Shown in pieces: positions 32,940 through 39,232 of a DNA stretch of 39,232 nucleotides (positions within the stretch are counted from its first letter, which is position 1; each line of letters starts with the position of its first letter). The notes below the pieces were generated by a model, which was not told the DNA's origin, ran no database searches, and worked only from the letters and a program-made list of their open reading frames with translations. This DNA is from Lachnoclostridium sp. An169. GTDB taxonomy: Bacteria > Bacillota > Clostridia > Lachnospirales > Lachnospiraceae. The stretch is taken from the NCBI RefSeq assembly GCF_002160525.1, contig NZ_NFKT01000038.1, positions 1 to 39,232 of the forward strand. Direction: 5' to 3'. The position numbers and the translations under genes are program-made.

Positions 32940-34250
32940 TTGAAGAGAACGATCAGTGTTATGGTAGGAAAAGGTTCTGTAAATCACAACAGCAGAAAAT
33001 TTCATGCAAAGAATACAGATCCTGAGCGCAGTCACTTGAACGTGGAATACTGCAATGAGGATATTAGAGACGTGTATCATGAACTGTTTGAAGAAGCGCG
33101 TATCCGTTACAACGCAAAACAAAGAAAAGACCGGCAGGTAAAAGACTATTATGAAAAGATTGCATCCGGCAAACAGGAAAAGCCATTTCACGAAATCATT
33201 TTACAGATCGGAAATAAAGACGATATGGGAGCAAAGACAGAGGACGGACAGCTTGCGGCAAAGGTACTGGATGATTATATGAAAGAATTTCAGCAGAGAA
33301 ACCCGACACTCCGGGTATTCTCGGCTTATCTTCATATGGACGAAGCAACGCCGCATCTTCATATTGATTTTATTCCGTTTATAACAGAAAGTAAAAGAGC
33401 AATGGATACAAGAGTATCTTTGAAGCAGGCGTTAGCGCGGCTTGGATTTAAAGGCGGCACAAGGTCAAAAACAGAGTGGAATCAGTGGGTTGCCTCTGAG
33501 AAAGAGCATCTTGCGGCGGTGATGGAACGGTATGGAATCGAGTGGGAACAGAAAGGAACTCATGAGAAACATCTGTCTGTTTTGGACTTTCAGAAACAGG
33601 AACGGGCGAAAGAAGTAGCGAATCTGGAAGAGAGAAAGGCAGAACTTTTAGAAGAAAATAGTGCTTTTGAAGCAATTAACGGAGCACTTTGTGATCAGTT
33701 GGCTCAGGTCAATGAAGAATTGGATTCTTCGGAGGAAGAGCTGTCACAGTCCCGGCAGGAAGCGGATAAAGCGAAAAAACAGGCAGACAAGTACCAGAAG
33801 CGAATCGATGAGCTTGCTCCTAAGGTAAAGAATATGGAACGTCTGGCAGCGGAATTTTCAGTTGATCCGGAAGAGCTTCTTCCTGAGGCGGCAATCGTGG
33901 AGACGGGAAAAGCATATCGGGAGAAAAAGGCGAAGCCGCTTGTAGAAAAGATCGTAAAAGTACTGCGCTCTGTATACTCAGCATTTCTTGATCTTTCCAA
34001 TCGTTTTGAGCGACTGCAGGAATCATACAGCCGGGAACGCAGTAGAAATGAGTATCTGACAGGCAGACTGCAGGAAACGATAGATGAAAACCGGGAACTG
34101 CGTGAAGCGGCAGCAGATATGGAGTGTGTTAAAGCGGTATTTGGCTCACAGAAAGTAGAGGAAGCAATCAGTCAGGCGAAACAGCAGGAGAAAGTAGAAA
34201 GAGAGCGGAAACAGACGATGAAGAAAAAGCATGACCGTGAAGCGATTTAG
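32940..34250 (+). CDS. MobV-family relaxase (Pre/Mob)
   Basis: 436 aa from TTG 32940 (AAAGGA about 7 bp upstream). The relaxase domain has NHNSRK ... DPERSHLN at residues 15-35, a MobV motif I-like block, and the metal-binding three-His motif HMDEATPHLHIDF (H132, H139, H141). The C-terminal half is a long coiled coil (residues about 210-300 and 350-436), typical of Pre/Mob proteins. It would nick the adjacent oriT and pilot the strand through a helper conjugation apparatus. The gene starts 35 bp after the last oriT hairpin. Confidence 0.93.
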   Translation: MKRTISVMVGKGSVNHNSRKFHAKNTDPERSHLNVEYCNEDIRDVYHELFEEARIRYNAKQRKDRQVKDYYEKIASGKQEKPFHEIILQIGNKDDMGAKTEDGQLAAKVLDDYMKEFQQRNPTLRVFSAYLHMDEATPHLHIDFIPFITESKRAMDTRVSLKQALARLGFKGGTRSKTEWNQWVASEKEHLAAVMERYGIEWEQKGTHEKHLSVLDFQKQERAKEVANLEERKAELLEENSAFEAINGALCDQLAQVNEELDSSEEELSQSRQEADKAKKQADKYQKRIDELAPKVKNMERLAAEFSVDPEELLPEAAIVETGKAYREKKAKPLVEKIVKVLRSVYSAFLDLSNRFERLQESYSRERSRNEYLTGRLQETIDENRELREAAADMECVKAVFGSQKVEEAISQAKQQEKVERERKQTMKKKHDREAI

Positions 34251-34308
34251 CGGAAAGGGGATTGTGTTTACTGCTCTTGTGCATTTAAAGTAATACAGTA
34301 GAGGAAAG

Positions 34309-34370
34309 CTCCATCATTCAGTTAGAGAAACAGTTTTTAGTGGTATCTCTAATTGAATGATGGAGCGATT
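34309..34370. terminator. Long hairpin terminator after the relaxase
   Basis: Arms 34309-34328 and 34346-34365 pair over 20 bp with one G/A difference (a G-U pair), 17-nt loop, followed by GATTTTAG. The T-run is short, so termination strength is uncertain; the stem is otherwise very stable. Confidence 0.65.
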
Positions 34371-34442
34371 TTAGTTAAATACATTGCTGTTTAGTGTTTT
34401 CAGCTGTTGATCTGCTCTGTCAGGGAAAATCGGCTGAACAGA

Positions 34443-34685
34443 TTACAACAGTCCGTCAAAGAACTCAGATATATCGGCATTGAAGATTTTACTGAGTGCT
34501 ACGAGTTCGCTGACTTTGATATTCATTCTGTTTGTTTCAAGTTTTGCATAGGTACTTTTAGAAATTTCAATTCCCATAAGCTGTAAATGAGCAACAACCT
34601 GATCTTGTGTCATATTTGCATTGCGTCTTAGACGTTGGATATTATGACCGATATCCATGTCTGGTCTGATTTTCTGCATATCCAT
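34443..34685 (-). CDS. Small XRE-family regulator
   Basis: 80 aa, ATG at 34685 with GGGAG upstream. Nearly the whole protein is a Cro/CI helix-turn-helix: IGHNIQRLRRNANMTQDQVVAHLQLMGIEISKSTYAKLETNRMNIKVSELVALSKIFNADISEFF. It is divergent from the DUF6809-like gene across 94 bp, and may repress that gene and itself. The target site is not obvious. Confidence 0.85.
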   Translation of the reverse strand: MDMQKIRPDMDIGHNIQRLRRNANMTQDQVVAHLQLMGIEISKSTYAKLETNRMNIKVSELVALSKIFNADISEFFDGLL

Positions 34686-34779
34686 ACTACTCCCGATAAT
34701 TCGTAATAAAGAAATATATCTTGATTGTATGTAGTATCCAGATTATAATGTTTCGTAATAAGGAAAGGATGGCGTGAGA

Positions 34780-35076
34780 ATGTATATTGATAAGATCTTT
34801 GAAAGAGCAACGATTAAAGGGATTGCGGATTATTTGCTGTTTGGTATCGGTCCGGATGAAGATAACCGGAGCTATGAGGAAAGACTGGAAGAACCGTTCA
34901 GAAGATTTGAAAAGGCGGTTGAAAAATATGATAAGAGTCCGACATCGGAGCTGCTTGATTTGTCTAATGAGGTTACAAGTGAAGTGGCGAGTGTTTATAT
35001 GGAGATCGGGATGCAGGTGGGGATGAAGTTGATGATGGAAATGATGAAGAATGCGAATGGGAACAGGACCGGATAG
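34780..35076 (+). CDS. DUF6809-like small protein
   Basis: 98 aa from the ATG at 34780 (AAGGA upstream; GTG 34774 is an alternative). MYIDKIFERATIKGIADYLLFG, then SYEERLEEPFRRFEKAVEKY and VASVYMEIGMQVGMKLMMEMM. The pattern resembles DUF6809 proteins seen in mobile elements and prophages of Lachnospiraceae. All helical, no transmembrane helix, no known function. Confidence 0.65.
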   Translation: MYIDKIFERATIKGIADYLLFGIGPDEDNRSYEERLEEPFRRFEKAVEKYDKSPTSELLDLSNEVTSEVASVYMEIGMQVGMKLMMEMMKNANGNRTG

Positions 35077-35164
35077 AAGCTGAACAGAAATGGGCTGCAA
35101 GGAGAAAGCATAATAGGGACGCCCGCTAATAGACGGAGGGCTGTCTGAGACGATTCTAATCCTG

Positions 35165-35187
35165 TAGAATAAAAATGTTTTATTCTA
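35165..35187. promoter_or_regulatory. Perfect AT-rich palindrome upstream of the R-M regulator
   Basis: Arms TAGAATAAAA and TTTTATTCTA around ATG. It lies 12 bp upstream of the -35 box of the XRE/methyltransferase promoter. Candidate operator for the small XRE protein; a weak terminator for the previous gene is the alternative. Confidence 0.5.
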
Positions 35188-35199
35188 AATGAAAAAGTA

Positions 35200-35228
35200 T
35201 TGAAAACTCAATATATATACGGCATAAT
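35200..35228 (+). promoter_or_regulatory. Promoter of the XRE/methyltransferase operon
   Basis: TTGAAA (35200-35205), 17-bp spacer, CATAAT (35223-35228), 25 bp upstream of the ATG at 35254. Confidence 0.55.
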
Positions 35229-35253
35229 GAAATAAAAAAGGTGGTATCGAATT

Positions 35254-35469
35254 ATGTCTTTTTCATACAAACCGCTATGGAAATTGTTAATTGATTGTGA
35301 TATGTCGAAGAAAGATTTAATGAAAGCAACAGATATATCTAAGTCTACTATGGATAAAATGGGACGTGGAGAGCAAGTTTCAATGGATATTATTGATCGG
35401 CTTTGTAATTATTTTAACTGCAAGGTTGAAGATGTTATTCAACACTGTCAAGATAGGGAGAGCATTTAA
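35254..35469 (+). CDS. Small XRE regulator of the R-M system (controller-like)
   Basis: 71 aa, ATG at 35254 with AAAGGTGG upstream. A compact Cro/CI helix-turn-helix of the HTH_26/YozG type: PLWKLLIDCDMSKKDLMKATDISKSTMDKMGRGEQVSMDIIDRLCNYFNCKVEDVI. Its stop codon abuts the GTG of the methyltransferase, so the two are translated as a pair. Small XRE proteins in this position act as controller (C) proteins timing methyltransferase and endonuclease expression; that role is inferred from context. Confidence 0.82.
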   Translation: MSFSYKPLWKLLIDCDMSKKDLMKATDISKSTMDKMGRGEQVSMDIIDRLCNYFNCKVEDVIQHCQDRESI

Positions 35470-36468
35470 GTGGATAAAATGGATTTTGGAAATATTCATC
35501 TATATTGCGGGGACGCAATGGAGTTATATAGTGAATGGCAAGCGCCAGTAGCTATAATTTGTGATGGCCCATATGGCATAAATGGATTTCCGGGCGATTT
35601 AGTTTCATATAAGGGTCTTGGAGAGTGGTATGAGCCACACATTAAAAAGTGGAGTTCTTTTGCTACTCCTCTTACGACATTATGGTTTTGGTGTACAGAA
35701 GTTGGTTGGGCAACTGTCCACCCTGTGCTAGAAAAATATGGATGGGATTACGTTTCTTGTTGCGTATGGGATAAAGGGATGGGACATGTAGCGGGAAACA
35801 CAAATACTAAAACAATTAGACATTTACCCGTAGTAACAGAAGTCTGTGTCCAATATGTTAAAAAACCTATATTTATAGTAAATGAAAAGCAAATGACAAT
35901 GAAGGAATGGTTACGGTATGAATGGGGACGCACTGGACTACCGTTTTCAAAAGCTAACGAAGCATGTGGGGTTAAAGACGCTGCAACAAGGAAATATTTT
36001 ACGAAATGTCATTTGTGGTATATGCCACCGGCAGAAGCTTTTGAAAAAATTGCAATATATGCAAATACGTTTGGTGAAGAAAGTGGAAAACCTTACTTTT
36101 CTTTGAATGGTAAAACAGCAATAACTAAAAAAGAATGGGCACAAATGCGTTCAAAATTTTATTGTCCTATTGGTGTGACAAATGTATGGCGGGTTCCCCA
36201 GTTAAGAGGGCGTGAACGATTAAAAAGCAATCAAAAGGCAATACACCTAAATCAGAAACCATTAGAATTGATTAAGCGTACAATAGAAATGGTTTCTGAT
36301 GTTGGCGATGTGGTTTGGGATCCATTTGCTGGATTATGTACAACAGCAGTTGCTTCGGCTGCTTTGGATCGAACTTGTTATTGTGCAGAAATAAACCATG
36401 ATGTATATGATATAGCAGTAAAAAGAGTAAACGACCATTTACAGGATGGTTTTCAATGCGCACTCTAG
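35470..36468 (+). CDS. Beta-class site-specific DNA methyltransferase (type II R-M)
   Basis: 332 aa from GTG 35470 (AGGGAG 9 bp upstream; ATG 35479 possible). Catalytic motif IV is CDGPYG (D32-G36), a variant of DPPY, and the AdoMet-binding motif I, WDPFAGLCTTA, comes late at about residue 284. This order (IV before I) defines the beta class of amino-methyltransferases (N6-adenine or N4-cytosine). HLNQKPLELIKRTIEM before motif I is typical. It would protect host DNA against the convergent endonuclease, whose 3' end overlaps this gene by 30 bp. The gene is much richer in A+T than the chromosomal genes. Recognition site cannot be read. Confidence 0.9.
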   Translation: MDKMDFGNIHLYCGDAMELYSEWQAPVAIICDGPYGINGFPGDLVSYKGLGEWYEPHIKKWSSFATPLTTLWFWCTEVGWATVHPVLEKYGWDYVSCCVWDKGMGHVAGNTNTKTIRHLPVVTEVCVQYVKKPIFIVNEKQMTMKEWLRYEWGRTGLPFSKANEACGVKDAATRKYFTKCHLWYMPPAEAFEKIAIYANTFGEESGKPYFSLNGKTAITKKEWAQMRSKFYCPIGVTNVWRVPQLRGRERLKSNQKAIHLNQKPLELIKRTIEMVSDVGDVVWDPFAGLCTTAVASAALDRTCYCAEINHDVYDIAVKRVNDHLQDGFQCAL

Positions 36469-37320
36469 TTTTTGATTATCTTTTGAGGATAAAATCTCGC
36501 TCCATTTTTTGATTGTCATACCATGAAAAACGGTGTTTAAAACACGAGTTTTAAAATGTTCAATTTCGGCATGCTCTATACGGTCAATTTTAGCATAATT
36601 AGTATCAAGTCTATAAACAAATTGGCCGTATAGAGTCCTTAGAAGTCTTTGGTATTCTGGGGCAGGACTATATCTTTTTGCATTTGGTCCCCATGTTTCG
36701 ACGAGGGTATTGGCAGCCTTGGCATCACATTTATCTGATTGTAATTTATAGCCATTAGTATTAGTTTGCTGCAAATTAGCAGTACGTTCAGAGGTATCCT
36801 CTGGCTCAAAAACAAGGTAGTCTGGGGGCCTATGGTAGTGGGTATCCCTTGCTTCTGCGACACTTCTACCATTAACTATAAGAACATCAATAATTTGAGG
36901 TTTTCCCCAGATAACATTTTCCGGCAACCATGCGATTAATGCCATATCTATATTGTCCTGTGAAAAAATCGTTACGCTATCTTTAAAACGTGCTGTTATT
37001 TCTGTTGCGAATGGAAACCATGCTTTGATTTCAATACCAGGATTAGGGTGGATTATATCGCTTTTAAAAAGTGCATCAGGAAATCCAGGGTCTTGTCTTA
37101 TCCATTCACCTACACCATTCCAATTGCGTTTGTTTAATAGGTCAACCGTAGAAAACTCAATCATATTTCCCAAAAGAGGAGAGAGTTTTGAAATAACTTT
37201 TGCGAGTTGTTTCGCGTAGGCCAATGTTGAGGGGCGCTTGATGTCTAAGACATCAATTAAGTGGCTGTCTAAAGAGGTTAATTCCTCTTTGGCGGCATTT
37301 AAAATGTCTCTACTATTCAT
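36439..37320 (-). CDS. PD-(D/E)XK restriction endonuclease partner
   Basis: 293 aa from the ATG at 37320, with AAGGAG 7 bp upstream (the 37341 start is rejected). The nuclease core is GFPDALF (Asp82), then GIEIKAW (Glu97, Lys99): D-x14-E-x-K on adjacent strands. An N-terminal helix with Glu55 (GNMIEFSTVDLL) may contribute. The rest shows no other domain I recognise. Convergent with and overlapping the methyltransferase, the standard layout of type II systems, with divergent promoters keeping the two apart. The role is restriction of unmethylated incoming DNA; the assignment rests on both the motif and the pairing. Confidence 0.8.
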   Translation of the reverse strand: MNSRDILNAAKEELTSLDSHLIDVLDIKRPSTLAYAKQLAKVISKLSPLLGNMIEFSTVDLLNKRNWNGVGEWIRQDPGFPDALFKSDIIHPNPGIEIKAWFPFATEITARFKDSVTIFSQDNIDMALIAWLPENVIWGKPQIIDVLIVNGRSVAEARDTHYHRPPDYLVFEPEDTSERTANLQQTNTNGYKLQSDKCDAKAANTLVETWGPNAKRYSPAPEYQRLLRTLYGQFVYRLDTNYAKIDRIEHAEIEHFKTRVLNTVFHGMTIKKWSEILSSKDNQKLECALKTIL

Positions 37321-37427
37321 TAAATTGCTCCTTTCGACCATTAATCTATTTTAATAGTATATCATAAAAATAAGGTTGAGAGAAGTGATGATGTTGGGAC
37401 TGCTAGCGGTTTAGGAGTAGAAAGAGA

Positions 37428-37457
37428 TTGACAATAGACTGATAATAGGGATATAAT
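37428..37457 (+). promoter_or_regulatory. Promoter of the CD-NTase/SLATT operon
   Basis: Exact TTGACA (37428-37433), 18-bp spacer, exact TATAAT (37452-37457). Transcription is expected near 37464, inside the left arm of the CIRCE element. The 37342-37427 stretch before it holds nothing else I can identify. Confidence 0.75.
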
Positions 37458-37461
37458 TTGA

Positions 37462-37488
37462 TTAGCACTCAACTATGGTGAGTGCTAA
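37462..37488. promoter_or_regulatory. CIRCE operator (HrcA site)
   Basis: TTAGCACTC, nine bases (37471-37479), GAGTGCTAA: both arms match the CIRCE consensus exactly, with the exact N9 spacing. It begins 4 bp after the -10 box and ends 7 bp before the AGGAAGGAG ribosome site, the position used for HrcA repression in groESL and dnaK operons. Neither hrcA nor a chaperone gene is in the window. Confidence 0.93.
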
Positions 37489-37509
37489 TTGGATAGGAAG
37501 GAGAAGGAC

Positions 37510-38328
37510 ATGAGTTTTCTTATTCAGAGACATAGTGGGGTTATTACTTTGGAGACAAGAAAGATTATTTCTAGTCGTTATAAAACAGTAACTAAAGCAA
37601 TTAATAAAGAATTCTGGAATACATTAAATGATACTCAAAATAGTATATACGTAGGTTCATATGGAAGAAGAACGGCTATTAATACAAGTGATATAGATAT
37701 TTTGGTATTATTGCCTGAAAGTGAATATCAGCGTTTTGACGCTCTTAAAGGGAATGGACAGTCTAGGTTATTACAAGTTGTAAAAAATGCAATTATGAAT
37801 TCATATCCGAGAAGTGATGTGCGCGCTGATGGACAAGTTGTGAAAATTTCATTTACAGATGGTATGAAATTTGAAATTCTACCGGCATTTCAAAATAAAG
37901 ACTGGTGGGGGAATTGGGATGGTACATATAAATATCCCGATTCTAATATGGGTGGTAATTGGTGTTCTACAAATCCTAAAGCAGAACAAGAAGCAATGAA
38001 GCTAAAGAATAATAGTAGCAATGGATTATTAGTAGATACATGTAGACATTTGCGTTATGTGCGAGACAATTATTTTAGCAGTTATCATTTGTCAGGCATT
38101 GTGATTGATAGTTTTGTCTATGCTGCTATGGGTAATTGGCAGTGGACAAGACCGGGAAGTACTTCGTCTGCACCGAAAGGAAATTATGAAAATGTGTTAC
38201 TAGATTATTTAAGGCAAAACTCATTCTGGGGAAATTTGATATTAAATGCGCCTGGTAGTAACCAAAGTGTATCAACTCAAAATAGTTTGGAATGTTTGGA
38301 AAAAGTAATAAAGTTTATTGCCCAATAA
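37510..38328 (+). CDS. CD-NTase (CBASS cyclic-oligonucleotide synthase, SMODS-like)
   Basis: 272 aa from the ATG at 37510, with AGGAAGGAG 6 bp upstream; the TTG at 37489 overlaps the ribosome site. The nucleotidyltransferase core is clear: GSYGRRTAINTSDIDILVLLP with G49-S50 and metal-binding Asp61 and Asp63, then FEILPAF with Glu122 as the likely third acid. WCSTNPKAEQEAMKLKN and LRYVRDNYF in the following helical part fit SMODS-type enzymes. Such enzymes are activated on phage infection and make cyclic di- or trinucleotides that switch on a killer effector. The effector gene follows 31 bp later. No ancillary Cap2/Cap3 or HORMA/TRIP13 genes are seen, so it would be the minimal CBASS type I. 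Confidence 0.87.
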   Translation: MSFLIQRHSGVITLETRKIISSRYKTVTKAINKEFWNTLNDTQNSIYVGSYGRRTAINTSDIDILVLLPESEYQRFDALKGNGQSRLLQVVKNAIMNSYPRSDVRADGQVVKISFTDGMKFEILPAFQNKDWWGNWDGTYKYPDSNMGGNWCSTNPKAEQEAMKLKNNSSNGLLVDTCRHLRYVRDNYFSSYHLSGIVIDSFVYAAMGNWQWTRPGSTSSAPKGNYENVLLDYLRQNSFWGNLILNAPGSNQSVSTQNSLECLEKVIKFIAQ

Positions 38329-38359
38329 TAGGTACAGAACACGGGGAAAGGGAGAGAAT

Positions 38360-38944
38360 ATGGAACGAAATTCCCGGAATAGTCAAGGGTACAAACTGGA
38401 ATCACAGATACGAGAAGCATATGGGAGGGTTACTTATTCCCAAACATGTCATGATAAATTCATAAATCGGATAGTAAAACTTGATGACAGAATAAAAGTA
38501 TGGCAAATTGTTCTTTCAGGAGTTACTACAAGTGGTTTTGTTGTTGCAATATTTTCGGATGATAATATTGCAAGTATAATAGGTGCAGTAGTTTCATTAG
38601 CATTGCTAATCCTGAATACGTATATAAAAAATTTTAATCTTTCTGCCATAGCGCAAGAACACAAAAAGGCTTCAGATTTATTGTGGAAAATACGGGAGGA
38701 ATATGTATCATTACTGACAGATTTTGAAATGCTAGAGGCAAGTGAGATACGGAATAAGCGTGATGAATTACAAGAAAGGACTGCAGAAGTATATAGTAAT
38801 TCACCACGAACAGATGCAAAAAGTTATCAGGCTGCTCAAAAAGCATTGAAAACAGAGGAAGAGCAGACTTTCTCAGAAGAAGAAATAGATATAATGTTGC
38901 CTAATTCTATTAGGCGCTGCAATCGGAAAATGGTGGAGGATTAG
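38360..38944 (+). CDS. SLATT-domain two-transmembrane effector
   Basis: 194 aa from the ATG at 38360 (GGGAG about 5 bp upstream). A helical N-terminus (YGRVTYSQTCHDKFINRIVKLDDRIKVWQ) leads into two adjacent transmembrane helices, about residues 47-65 and 70-89, separated by a short DDN loop. A long cytosolic helical region follows (AIAQEHKKASDLLWKIREEYVSLLTDFEMLEASEIRNKRDELQER). This is the layout of SLATT (SMODS and SLOG-associating 2TM effector) domains, thought to form membrane pores when triggered by the nucleotide signal. It would kill or arrest the infected cell. Cotranscribed with the CD-NTase. Confidence 0.85.
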   Translation: MERNSRNSQGYKLESQIREAYGRVTYSQTCHDKFINRIVKLDDRIKVWQIVLSGVTTSGFVVAIFSDDNIASIIGAVVSLALLILNTYIKNFNLSAIAQEHKKASDLLWKIREEYVSLLTDFEMLEASEIRNKRDELQERTAEVYSNSPRTDAKSYQAAQKALKTEEEQTFSEEEIDIMLPNSIRRCNRKMVED

Positions 38945-38990
38945 TATATTAGCATTAAATGTTTCTGGGATTCTACTTATATAAAAAGCA

Positions 38991-39009
38991 TGGCAACATT
39001 TTGGCAACA
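38991..39009 (+). repeat. Candidate right integrase arm-type site
   Basis: Two direct copies of TGGCAACA separated by TTT, the counterpart of the pair at 28196-28214 (AAT spacer), in the same orientation. Confidence 0.55.
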
Positions 39010-39087
39010 GAAAATCAGTAAACCAAAATAACTGATGTAATTGAAGTAAATATTGGCGTGAATACACACAAAACTTAAATAAATACA

Positions 39088-39218
39088 GTTAATAACATCG
39101 AGGAACACGCCGAGTTTGAATAGTGTTAGCGTCGGGCGATTTTCGCCATTCAGAGTCGGATTAAAAACGCCAATCTCAGTCAATTTAAAATCGCCAATGC
39201 ATCATGTATGTTATTAAC
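39088..39218. repeat. Distant 11-bp inverted repeat at the right edge
   Basis: GTTAATAACAT at 39088-39098 and ATGTTATTAAC at 39208-39218 are exact reverse complements, spanning the putative right attachment site and the IS21-like repeats. Its meaning is unclear; it may include part of another mobile-element end. Confidence 0.6.
39112..39123 (+). other. Possible right attachment site (guaA-tail-like)
   Basis: GAGTTTGAATAG encodes Glu-Phe-Glu-stop, as does GAGTTCGAGTGA at the end of guaA (28125-28136); the four differences are all synonymous. It could be the displaced original end of guaA. The bases just before it do not match guaA, so this is tentative. Confidence 0.35.
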
Positions 39219-39232
39219 AGTTACGCATTTTT
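39124..39232. mobile_element. Possible IS21-type element end, cut by the window edge
   Basis: Starts with TGTTAGCG and contains a GGCGA/TCGCC hairpin (39135-39147) and repeats of about 24 bp, each opening CGCCA, at about 39144, 39168 and 39192. Multiple terminal repeats after a 5'-TG end are typical of IS21 elements. No transposase gene is visible inside the window, so this rests on the repeat pattern only. Confidence 0.4.

Larger units (their letters stand above)
28137..39123. mobile_element. Integrative and mobilizable element inserted at the guaA 3' end (defence cargo)
   Basis: Between the guaA stop and about 39123 lies a recognisable set: XRE regulator, excisionase-like protein, tyrosine integrase remnant, RHH/MobC-like protein, RepA-like ATPase, oriT-like hairpins and MobV relaxase, then R-M and CD-NTase/SLATT cargo. 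The guaA 3' end is a known integration site for several genomic islands. Paired TGGCAACA repeats at 28196 and 38991 are candidate integrase arm sites. The right boundary is placed at a short sequence resembling the guaA tail (39112-39123) and is uncertain. No conjugation machinery is present, so transfer would need a helper. The broken integrase suggests the element is now fixed. Confidence 0.7.

Noticed and set aside
38977..39183. Minus-strand frames at the right edge
   Set aside because: They run through repeats and the candidate att region, have no start signal and no recognisable content.

Overview
The window looks like a chromosomal segment of a Gram-positive anaerobe of the Clostridia, most likely Lachnospiraceae. 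This is judged from the protein flavour (DegV, PepSY lipoprotein, Rpn-type nuclease, PHP-UvrD helicase), strong AGGAGG-type ribosome sites, moderately GC-rich core genes, and a mobile-element backbone (integrase, small RHH protein, Rep-like ATPase, MobV relaxase) of a kind I associate with gut Firmicutes. No species can be assigned and there is no rRNA, tRNA or CRISPR array.

Positions 1-28136 are core chromosome. A 5'-truncated Rpn/PD-(D/E)XK protein and its terminator are followed by a CobD/HisC-like aminotransferase and a DegV protein on the minus strand. A plus-strand run follows: an alpha/beta hydrolase, a hydrolase-GNAT fusion, an alkyltransferase-like protein lacking the acceptor cysteine, a Cof-type HAD phosphatase and an aldo-keto reductase. 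Next come an internally deleted Fe/Mn-SOD relative, a LysR regulator, a palindromic operator, a MetE-C-like methyltransferase and an AAA/DUF4143 ATPase. Positions 11895-20984 form a probable four-gene genome-maintenance operon: PHP-UvrD helicase, YaaA, MrfA-like DEAD helicase and a second UvrD helicase. It is followed by an M18 aminopeptidase (minus), a two-component system with a PepSY lipoprotein, a nitrilase-family amidohydrolase, and guaA with a near-consensus promoter.

Positions about 28137-39123 are interpreted as an integrative and mobilizable element inserted at the 3' end of guaA. Its left end holds an XRE regulator with operator and promoter, a 59-aa excisionase-like protein, and a tyrosine integrase broken by a small deletion. 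The middle holds an RHH/MobC-like protein, a RepA-like ATPase, an inverted array of 9-bp repeats, two small proteins, a four-hairpin oriT-like region and a MobV relaxase. The right part is clearly AT-rich cargo: a small XRE regulator plus DNA methyltransferase convergent with a PD-(D/E)XK restriction endonuclease (type II R-M), then a two-gene CBASS-like operon of CD-NTase and SLATT two-transmembrane effector. Paired TGGCAACA repeats near both ends are candidate integrase arm sites. What looks like one end of an IS21-type element starts beside the right boundary.

The most striking observation is an exact CIRCE operator (TTAGCACTC-N9-GAGTGCTAA) overlapping the predicted start of transcription of the CD-NTase/SLATT operon. 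CIRCE is the binding site of the heat-shock repressor HrcA and is normally found upstream of groESL and dnaK operons. This suggests an anti-phage cyclic-nucleotide system under host protein-folding-stress control.
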